Below, piece after piece: positions 1-6,100 of a stretch of DNA of 6,100 nt. The translations under genes were made by a program, and so were the position numbers. This DNA is from Alphaproteobacteria bacterium (lineage in GTDB: Bacteria; Pseudomonadota; Alphaproteobacteria; Sphingomonadales; Rhodothalassiaceae). The notes beneath the pieces were generated by a model, which saw only the letters and a program-made list of their open reading frames with translations, was not told the DNA's origin and did not search any database. The stretch spans positions 1 to 6,100 of the forward strand of contig RFKS01000270.1 in the NCBI GenBank assembly GCA_003694205.1, read 5' to 3'. The first letter of the stretch is position 1, and each line of letters starts with the position of its first letter.

Positions 1-375
1 CTCTATTACCGTCGACCGGGGATCGACCGCCTGCCCGCGGCGCTGCAGCCGCTTCTTTTTGATACCGCCGTCAATCAGGGGCCGGTGACCGCCATCCGCA
101 TGCTGCAGCGGGTGCTTGACGCGGTCGGCGCGGTGGCCGTGCTTGCCGACGGCATTCTCGGTCAGCAGACGGCTGCCGCTGCGGATACCGAGGCGCGGCG
201 GCTCGGACCCTGGCTCGTCGCCGCTCTCGTCGACGAGCGTCGCCGTTGCTATTGCCGTCTGGCGGCGCGGCGTCCCGCATCGGCGAAATTTATCGACGGA
301 TGGCTTCGCCGGGCCACCGGATTCGCCCCCCGCCCCTGCGATCTAGAGGAGTTCACATGCCGATCCCCCTCCTAG
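1..375 (+). CDS. GH108-type endolysin (N-acetylmuramidase), C-terminal part; 5' end off the window
   Basis: This is a peptidoglycan-degrading lysis enzyme, probably acting on glycan strands once the holin lets it reach the periplasm. The reading frame is open from the first base to a TAG at 373-375, giving 124 visible residues, so the gene begins off the left edge. What is visible matches the C-terminal half of GH108 proteins with their peptidoglycan-binding module (PG_binding_3). A stretch LFDTAVNQGP (about residues 19-28) precedes IRMLQRVL, then DGILGQQT, and finally the typical ending RLAARRPASAKFIDGW. The catalytic Glu of the family's N-terminal EGG motif would lie upstream and cannot be checked. 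The last residues, after FIDGWLRRATGF, are not conserved in my memory of the family and overlap the next gene. The 3' end overlaps the holin by 19 nt, so the two are co-expressed. The promoter is not in view. The ATG at 103 and the GTG at 85 are internal codons, not starts. Confidence 0.85.
   Translation, partial: LYYRRPGIDRLPAALQPLLFDTAVNQGPVTAIRMLQRVLDAVGAVAVLADGILGQQTAAAADTEARRLGPWLVAALVDERRRCYCRLAARRPASAKFIDGWLRRATGFAPRPCDLEEFTCRSPS
345..351 (+). promoter_or_regulatory. Ribosome binding site of the holin, inside the endolysin gene
   Basis: AGAGGAG lies 5 nt ahead of the ATG at 357. It is a strong Shine-Dalgarno match and decides the holin start over the in-frame ATG at 246, which has no such site. 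Because it sits within the endolysin coding sequence, ribosomes finishing the endolysin could feed holin initiation (translational coupling, inferred). Confidence 0.75.
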
Positions 376-767
376 ACAGCATCGCCAAGGCGGCCGACCG
401 TCTGTTCGGTGTCATCGACGCCATGGTGGTGGACAAGGATGCCGCCGCCCGGCTCAAGCACGAAACCGAGATGACACTTGCGCAGCTCAATCTGGCGCAG
501 ATGGCGGTCAATGCGGAAGAGGCGAAACACGCCTCGCTCTTCGTCGCCGGCTGGCGTCCCTTCATCGGCTGGGTCTGCGGCGCGGCGCTTGCCTGGCAGT
601 ATGTCGGCGCGCCGCTCGCTGAGTGGGGCCTCACCCTCGCCGGCCTCGAGCTCAGTTATTCGGTACCGCGTGTGCCGACGGACAGCCTGTTCGAGCTCGT
701 CCTCGCCATGCTCGGCATGGCCGGGCTCCGGACCTATGAGAAGCGGCGTGGCGTCGCACGCCATTGA
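357..767 (+). CDS. Holin, 3TM family (gene-transfer-agent type)
   Basis: This 136-residue membrane protein is predicted to permeabilise the inner membrane and release the endolysin. It has a soluble N-terminal half with a charged helical stretch (about residues 25-60, containing KDAAARLKHE and LAQLNLAQMAVN). Next comes the family's diagnostic junction SLFVAGWRPFIGW (60-72), leading into a hydrophobic segment (about 66-86). A second hydrophobic segment (about 110-124) ends in GLRTYEKRRGVAR. These motifs match the 'holin of 3TMs, for gene-transfer release' family (PF11351), whose members include the holin of the R. capsulatus GTA lysis locus. I see two clear membrane segments; a third, around 88-100, would be weak. 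The start at 357 is fixed by the AGAGGAG site. The gene overlaps the upstream endolysin by 19 nt and ends 6 bp from the stop codon of the convergent eno. A prophage holin of the same family is the alternative reading. Confidence 0.88.
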   Translation: MPIPLLDSIAKAADRLFGVIDAMVVDKDAAARLKHETEMTLAQLNLAQMAVNAEEAKHASLFVAGWRPFIGWVCGAALAWQYVGAPLAEWGLTLAGLELSYSVPRVPTDSLFELVLAMLGMAGLRTYEKRRGVARH

Positions 768-773
768 TCCGGT

Positions 774-2096
<1,323 letters not shown>

Positions 2097-2519
2097 TCAG
2101 CCGACGATCTCGATATCCGAAAAGAAGAAGCGGATCTCCTTGTCCGCATTCTCCGCCGAGTCCGAGCCGTGCACGGAATTCGCCTCGATGCTTTCGGCGA
2201 AGGTCTTGCGGATGGTGCCCTCGGCCGCGTCGGCGGGGTTGGTGGCGCCCATTACCTCGCGATTGCGCGCCACCGCATTCTCGCCCTCGAGCACCTGGAC
2301 GACGACCGGCCCGGAGGTCATGAAGGTGCAGAGATCGTCGAAGAAGGGGCGCTCGCGGTGCACGGCATAAAAGCCCTCGGCCTGGGCACGGGTGAGCCGC
2401 AGGCGCTTCTGGGCGACGATGCGTAGCCCCGCCTCCTCGAGCATGGCGTTGATTCGTCCGGTGAGATTGCGCCGTGTTGCGTCCGGCTTGATGATCGACA
2501 AGGTACGTTCGAGAGCCAT
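2097..2519 (-). CDS. ndk: Nucleoside diphosphate kinase
   Basis: Transfers the gamma phosphate between nucleoside triphosphates and diphosphates through a phosphohistidine intermediate, balancing NTP and dNTP pools in the cytosol. The 140-residue product has the standard bacterial length. It carries the active-site motif NSVHGSDS with His117, and the nucleotide-binding residues are all present: Lys11 (IKPDA), Tyr51, Phe59, Arg87, Thr93 (MGATNP), Arg104 and Asn114. It starts at an ATG at 2519, preceded by AAGGGA at 2530-2535 with a longish 10-nt spacer. It is the first gene of a likely ndk-eno transcript, divergent from the ABC-F gene across 117 bp. Nothing is unusual in the protein itself. 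Confidence 0.98.
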   Translation of the reverse strand: MALERTLSIIKPDATRRNLTGRINAMLEEAGLRIVAQKRLRLTRAQAEGFYAVHRERPFFDDLCTFMTSGPVVVQVLEGENAVARNREVMGATNPADAAEGTIRKTFAESIEANSVHGSDSAENADKEIRFFFSDIEIVG

Positions 2520-2560
2520 GGTGAGACGGTCCCTTCTCTGCTGAACAGGATGAATTGGTT

Positions 2561-2591
2561 GCGGCGGCTTTTACGGGACGGCGGCGGCTTT
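2561..2591. repeat. Two 11-bp direct repeats, 20 bp start to start
   Basis: GCGGCGGCTTT occurs at 2561-2571 and again, identically, at 2581-2591, separated by 9 bp. The 20-bp period is about two helical turns, so a dimeric regulator could meet both copies on one DNA face. The repeats bracket the candidate ndk -10 area. GCGGCGG alone is common in such DNA, so chance is a serious alternative. Confidence 0.4.
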
Positions 2592-2597
2592 GCCAAG
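2569..2597 (-). promoter_or_regulatory. ndk: Candidate ndk promoter
   Basis: On the minus strand CTTGGC (2592-2597) resembles the alphaproteobacterial housekeeping -35 CTTGAC. It is followed after 17 bp by GTAAAA (2569-2574), a poor -10 match. The position, about 50 bp before the ndk ATG, is plausible. The call rests mainly on the -35 and the spacing. Confidence 0.3.
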
Positions 2598-2636
2598 GCC
2601 TCGCGAAAACGGACCGTGTTGTGCTAAGGCCGCCGC

Positions 2637-4526
2637 ATGCTGCAGATCAACGATCTCGTCTATCGCGCCGGTGACCGGCTCCTGTTCGACGGCGCCAGCG
2701 CCTTCATTCCGGCAGGCGCAAAGGTCGGGCTCGTCGGTCGCAACGGGGCCGGCAAATCGACCCTTCTCGCCCTCGTCGAAGGCCGCCTCGCCCCTGAGGC
2801 GGGGCGCATCGTCCGCCATCCGCGCGCGCGCGTCCTGGCGGTGGCGCAGGAGGCCCCCGCGGGCGAACGCACGGTGCTTGACACGGTGCTCGATGCCGAC
2901 AGCGAGCTGCGCCGTCTCGAGGCCGAGGCACGGACAGCCAGCGATCCGCAGCGCATCGCCGAAATTCACACCCGGCTTGCCGACATCGACGCCCACTCGG
3001 CCCCGGCGCGGGCAGCCGCCATTCTGGCCGGCCTCGGTTTCGACAGCGAGGCACAGGGGCGCCCGCTCGATTCCTTCTCCGGCGGCTGGCGCATGCGGGT
3101 GGCGCTCGCCGCGGTACTGTTCCTCGCGCCCGACCTCTTGCTACTCGATGAACCGAGCAACTATCTCGATCTCGAGGGCGTGCTGTGGCTCGAGTCCCAT
3201 CTGCGCACCTATCGCCACGGCTTCATCCTCGTCAGCCACGACAGGTCCCTGCTCAACAGCGTGGTCGACCGCATCCTCCATCTCGAGAATGGACGGCTCA
3301 GGGATTATGCCGGCGGCTATGATGCCTTCGAGCGTGCCCGTGCCGCCGAGATCGAACGCCTTGGCGCCATGAAGGCACGGCAGGAGGCCGAGCGCCGTCG
3401 CATCCAGGCCTTCGTCGACCGCTTCCGCTACAAGGCGAGCAAGGCGCGCCAGGCGCAGAGCCGGCTCAAGATGCTGGCCCGCATGAAGCCCGTCCTCGGC
3501 GTCGTCGAGGGACGTTCGCCGGCGATCCGTTTTCCGAAGCCGGAACCGTTGTCGCCGCCGCTTGTCGCGCTCGAGAAGGTCGCTGTCGGCTACGACGGTA
3601 CGCCGGTGCTGCGCCGGCTCGACCTGCGCATTGATCCCGAGGACCGGATCGCGCTGCTTGGCGCCAATGGCAACGGCAAGTCGACCTTCGCGAAGCTCCT
3701 GGCGCGGCGGCTCGCACCGATGGCCGGGCGCATCGTGGCACCGCCGAAGCTCCGCATCGGCTATTTCGCGCAGCACCAGGCGGACGAACTCCGGGCCGAC
3801 CGGACGCCCTATGACCATATGCGGGCGCGCCTCCCCGATCTTGCCGAGAGCAAGGTCCGGGCCCGCCTCGGCGCCTTCGGCTTTTCCGCCGACGCCGCCG
3901 ATCGTCCGGTGACGACCCTGTCGGGGGGCGAGAAGGCGCGGCTGCTGCTCGCCCTCATGGCCGCCAGCGCGCCGCAGCTCCTGATCCTCGACGAACCCTC
4001 GAACCATCTCGACATCGACAGCCGCGAGGCCCTGATCCAGGCCCTCAACGACTTTGAGGGGGCGGTGATACTGATCAGCCATGACCGCCGCCTCGTCGAG
4101 GCGACGGCGGACCGACTGTGGCAGGTCGCGGCGGGGACGGTTCGGCCGTTCGCGGGCGATCTCGACGACTATCGCCGCGAGCTTCTCGCGGCGCGTGGCG
4201 GAGGCAATGGCGGTGGCGTGAAGGAAGAAAACGCCCGGCGCAGGCTCCGTCGCGAATCCGCCGCCGCACGGGCCCGGCTCGCTCCCTTGCAGAAAGCGGC
4301 AAGCGACGCCGAGGAGCGGCTCGGCGCACTACAGGAAAAGGCGGCGCGGCTGGCCACCGCGCTCGCAAGCCCCGCCCTCTATGACGGCTCGATCGCCGAT
4401 GGCGCCGCCAAGGCGGCGCGTCTGAGGCAGGAGCAGGCGCGGCTCGCCCGCGAAATCGCGGAGACCGAGGAAACCTGGATCGCCGCCCATGAGTCTCTGG
4501 AGCGGGCACGCGAAGAGGCCCCCTAG
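2637..4526 (+). CDS. ABC-F ATPase with two nucleotide-binding domains, YheS-like
   Basis: A soluble ABC protein without membrane domains; ABC-F proteins bind the ribosomal E site and relieve stalled or non-productive translation, so that is the likely role. The 629 residues are close in length to E. coli YheS. Domain 1 has Walker A GRNGAGKS (34-41, Lys40), signature SFSGGWRMR (146-154), Walker B LLLLDEPSNYLD with Asp171/Glu172, and switch His201. A charged linker (about 235-300, with RYKASKARQAQSRLKMLARM) fits the P-site tRNA-interaction motif. Domain 2 has Walker A GANGNGKST (Lys348), signature LSGGEKAR (428-435), Walker B LLILDEPSNHLDI with Asp452/Glu453, and His482. A glycine-rich hinge (520-527) leads into a predicted coiled-coil tail (about 528-629). 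Both ATPase sites look intact. SGGWRM in domain 1, the FSGG/LSGG pairing and the LYDGS motif in the tail favour the YheS group over EttA or Uup. TAAGG precedes the ATG by 7 nt. It ends 3 bp from the convergent holC. Confidence 0.95.
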   Translation: MLQINDLVYRAGDRLLFDGASAFIPAGAKVGLVGRNGAGKSTLLALVEGRLAPEAGRIVRHPRARVLAVAQEAPAGERTVLDTVLDADSELRRLEAEARTASDPQRIAEIHTRLADIDAHSAPARAAAILAGLGFDSEAQGRPLDSFSGGWRMRVALAAVLFLAPDLLLLDEPSNYLDLEGVLWLESHLRTYRHGFILVSHDRSLLNSVVDRILHLENGRLRDYAGGYDAFERARAAEIERLGAMKARQEAERRRIQAFVDRFRYKASKARQAQSRLKMLARMKPVLGVVEGRSPAIRFPKPEPLSPPLVALEKVAVGYDGTPVLRRLDLRIDPEDRIALLGANGNGKSTFAKLLARRLAPMAGRIVAPPKLRIGYFAQHQADELRADRTPYDHMRARLPDLAESKVRARLGAFGFSADAADRPVTTLSGGEKARLLLALMAASAPQLLILDEPSNHLDIDSREALIQALNDFEGAVILISHDRRLVEATADRLWQVAAGTVRPFAGDLDDYRRELLAARGGGNGGGVKEENARRRLRRESAAARARLAPLQKAASDAEERLGALQEKAARLATALASPALYDGSIADGAAKAARLRQEQARLAREIAETEETWIAAHESLERAREEAP

Positions 4527-4529
4527 ATC

Positions 4530-4985
4530 CTAGAGCTTCTGCTCCCAGCCGCCTGTCGGTTTCTGCTGCCAGTAGCTGCGTGTCCCGGCGAGGGAAGCGA
4601 AGCGGCGCCAGGCGGCGCGTGCCGCCTCTACGATGCGCTCGTCCTGTCCGTCGAACATGTAGAGACAGCGCTCATAGGCATCGAGAGCGGGCGGTTCCGG
4701 GGCGGCGTCGGCAAGCACCAGAATCGACGCGCCGTTCGGTCGCTCGTCACCGGCGGTGAGATAGATCGGCTGGCGATCCGGATGCGGTCCGGCGGCGGTT
4801 CCGTGCGGCAGGAAGCTGTCCGGATCGTAGGTCCAGAGCACGCGGTCGATGCGCTCGACGCGGTCGACGTCGGGCAGCTTGACGACGGCGGACAGGCCGC
4901 GCTCGTGAACCCGTTCGAGAAGCCGCGGCAGGGCCGCCTCCAGAGGCTGGCGTTCGAGATGGTAGAAGCGCACCTCGGCGAGCAT
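4530..4985 (-). CDS. holC: DNA polymerase III chi subunit
   Basis: Chi is a clamp-loader accessory subunit that links DNA polymerase III holoenzyme to single-stranded DNA-binding protein. The 151-residue product shows the family pattern: EVRFYHL near the N-terminus (4-10), a helix with PLEAALPRLLERV (14-26), LWTYDPDSFLPHGTA (50-64), PIYLT (73-77), a PNGA turn (83-86) with a hydrophobic strand after it, CLYMFDG (107-113), and the end motif SYWQQKPTGGWEQK (137-150). The start at 4985 is supported by a purine-rich GGGGGAGAGG just upstream on the minus strand. It lies 20 bp downstream of pepA on the same strand, a neighbour pair widely seen in proteobacteria, and is probably co-transcribed with it. 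It converges on the ABC-F gene with 3 bp between stop codons. The protein looks complete and ordinary. Confidence 0.95.
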   Translation of the reverse strand: MLAEVRFYHLERQPLEAALPRLLERVHERGLSAVVKLPDVDRVERIDRVLWTYDPDSFLPHGTAAGPHPDRQPIYLTAGDERPNGASILVLADAAPEPPALDAYERCLYMFDGQDERIVEAARAAWRRFASLAGTRSYWQQKPTGGWEQKL

Positions 4986-5005
4986 CGCCTCTCCCCCGGC
5001 GCCGC

Positions 5006-6100
5006 TCAGCTCTCGTAATTGCGGGCGAAGCAGTCGAGAAGGCGGACCCCGAAACCGGTGGCGCCTTTCTCATAGAGGTCGCCGTCCTTCTCCGACCACA
5101 CCATCCCGGCGACATCGATATGCGCCCAAGGGACATCATTGGTGAAGCGCTTGAGGAACTGCGCCGCCGTGATCGAACCGGCCGCCTTGCCGCCGATATT
5201 CTTCACATCGGCACTCGGGGTGTCGATGAGCTTGTCATAGGCCTTGTCGAGCGGCAGTCGCCACACCTTGTCGCCGGTGGCCGTGCCGCTTTGCGAAAGC
5301 CGCTCCGCGATGCTGTCGTCGTCGGTGAAAAAGCCGGCATATTCGTGCCCGAGCGAGATGATCATGGCGCCCGTCAGCGTCGCGAGATCGATCATCAGCG
5401 CCGGCTTGAAGCGGTCCTGCGTGTACCACAGGGCGTCGGCGAGGACGAGCCGCCCCTCGGCGTCGGTGTTGAGCACCTCGATCGTCTGCCCCGACATCGA
5501 ACGCACGATATCACCCGGCCGCTGCGCTCTGCCCGAGGGCATGTTTTCGACCAGCCCAACGACACCGACGGCATCGACCTTTGCCTTGCGGCGTGCGAGC
5601 GCACGCATCAGGCCGGTGACGATCCCGGCGCCGCCCATGTCCCACTTCATCTGGTCCATACCCTCCCCGGGCTTGAGGGAGATGCCGCCGGTATCGAAGG
5701 TTACGCCCTTGCCGACGAAGGCGAGTGGCCGCGTCTCACCACCGGCGCCGAACCAGCGCATGACCACGAGCTGTGATTCGCGGGCACTGCCCTGGCCCAC
5801 GGCAAGGAGCGCGTTCATGCCGAGCGCGCGCATCTCGTCCTCGCCCAGCACCTCGACATCGACACCAGCGGCCACGAGCTTCCTGATCTCCTCGGCGAAA
5901 CTCTCGGGGTAGATGACATTGGCCGGTTCGGAGGTCAGGTCGCGGGTGAGAAAGACGCCGGAGATGGCCGCCTTGCGTTCCTCGAAGGCCGCGGCGGCAG
6001 CCTCCGCCGCATCCGTCCCCACGACCGCCTCGACAAGGGTCGGCTTCTTCTTTTCCGGCTCCTTGGTGCGGTACTTGTCGAAGCGATAGCTGCGCAGCTC
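5006..6100 (-). CDS. pepA: Leucyl aminopeptidase, M17 family; N-terminus off the window
   Basis: A cytosolic dimetal peptidase that removes N-terminal residues from peptides; E. coli PepA also binds DNA in Xer recombination and carAB control. The frame stays open from the TGA at 5006-5008 to the right edge, giving 364 visible residues. At about 500 residues for the family, some 130 are missing, mostly the N-terminal macro-like domain. In visible numbering the metal ligands are Lys131 and Asp136 (VGKGVTFDTGG), Asp154 (KWDMGGAG), and Asp213/Glu215 in the signature NTDAEGRL. The catalytic Lys143 (ISLKP) and Arg217 are present. The family's C-terminal pattern PWAHIDVAG and GATGFGVRLL is intact. 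The GTG at 6022 is an internal valine: the frame upstream of it reads ELRSYRFDKYRTKE, which is typical PepA sequence. holC follows after 20 bp. Confidence 0.97.
   Translation of the reverse strand, partial: ELRSYRFDKYRTKEPEKKKPTLVEAVVGTDAAEAAAAAFEERKAAISGVFLTRDLTSEPANVIYPESFAEEIRKLVAAGVDVEVLGEDEMRALGMNALLAVGQGSARESQLVVMRWFGAGGETRPLAFVGKGVTFDTGGISLKPGEGMDQMKWDMGGAGIVTGLMRALARRKAKVDAVGVVGLVENMPSGRAQRPGDIVRSMSGQTIEVLNTDAEGRLVLADALWYTQDRFKPALMIDLATLTGAMIISLGHEYAGFFTDDDSIAERLSQSGTATGDKVWRLPLDKAYDKLIDTPSADVKNIGGKAAGSITAAQFLKRFTNDVPWAHIDVAGMVWSEKDGDLYEKGATGFGVRLLDCFARNYES

Larger units (their letters stand above)
2520..2636. promoter_or_regulatory. Divergent promoter region between ndk and the ABC-F gene
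   Basis: These 117 bp separate the start codons of two divergent genes and must hold promoters for both unless one is transcribed from farther away. On the ndk side I can point to a candidate promoter (listed separately). On the ABC-F side I see a ribosome binding site, TAAGG at 2625-2629, 7 nt before the ATG, but no convincing -35/-10 pair. A pair of direct repeats lies in the middle. Confidence 0.6.

Noticed and set aside
246..356. Longer holin start at the in-frame ATG at 246
   Set aside because: The extra residues overlap the conserved endolysin C-terminus, do not look like holin sequence, and lack a ribosome binding site. The ATG at 357 has a strong AGAGGAG.
1..767. Prophage or other mobile element boundary
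   Set aside because: No integrase, attachment-site repeat, tRNA or insertion-sequence end is visible, and base composition does not change across 767. The left flank would be needed to judge.
3141..4082. A 313-codon open frame on the minus strand opposite the ABC-F gene
   Set aside because: It lies wholly inside the conserved ABC-F gene on the opposite strand, has no family motif, and fits a GC-driven shadow frame.
4523..4533. CTAG-ATC-CTAG, an imperfect palindrome holding both stop codons of the ABC-F gene and holC
   Set aside because: It follows from two convergent TAG stops three bases apart. It is too short for a terminator and has no T tract.
5120..5776. A 218-codon open frame on the plus strand opposite pepA, plus another overlapping it
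   Set aside because: pepA motifs account for the sequence on the minus strand. The antisense frames have no ribosome binding site or domain that I can see.
6020..6022. GTG as the start of pepA
   Set aside because: The frame continues upstream to the window edge with typical PepA residues (LRSYRFDKY), so this is an internal valine codon.

Overview
The window is GC-rich, densely coded chromosomal DNA. Its gene content and protein flavour fit an alphaproteobacterium, most likely of the Hyphomicrobiales/Rhizobiales type. The grounds are a pepA-holC pair close to an ABC-F ATPase and ndk, a GTA-type 3TM holin, and strong GC bias at third positions. The order-level placement is an inference from remembered protein sequences, not from a search.

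Layout, left to right. (1) Positions 1-767, plus strand: a two-gene lysis module. It holds the C-terminal part of a GH108-type muramidase (endolysin), whose 5' end lies off the left edge, overlapped by 19 nt with a complete 136-residue holin of the 3TM gene-transfer-agent family. (2) Positions 774-2519, minus strand: ndk (nucleoside diphosphate kinase) followed after 39 bp by eno (enolase), probably one transcript. eno meets the holin tail to tail with only 6 bp between stop codons. (3) Positions 2520-2636: a 117-bp divergent promoter region carrying a pair of 11-bp direct repeats. (4) Positions 2637-4526, plus strand: an ABC-F protein with two ATPase domains that resembles E. coli YheS, probably acting on ribosomes. 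(5) Positions 4530-6100, minus strand: pepA (leucyl aminopeptidase, N-terminus off the right edge) followed after 20 bp by holC (DNA polymerase III chi). holC meets the ABC-F gene tail to tail with 3 bp between stop codons.

Most of the window is housekeeping: glycolysis, nucleotide balance, a translation factor, replication and peptide turnover. The item worth attention is the lysis pair. Its composition (GH108 endolysin first, 3TM holin second, no phage structural genes beside it inside the window) matches the detached lysis locus of the Rhodobacter capsulatus gene transfer agent. It may therefore serve a domesticated GTA encoded elsewhere in this genome. Within the window I see no wholly new system, no mobile element, no CRISPR array and no RNA gene.
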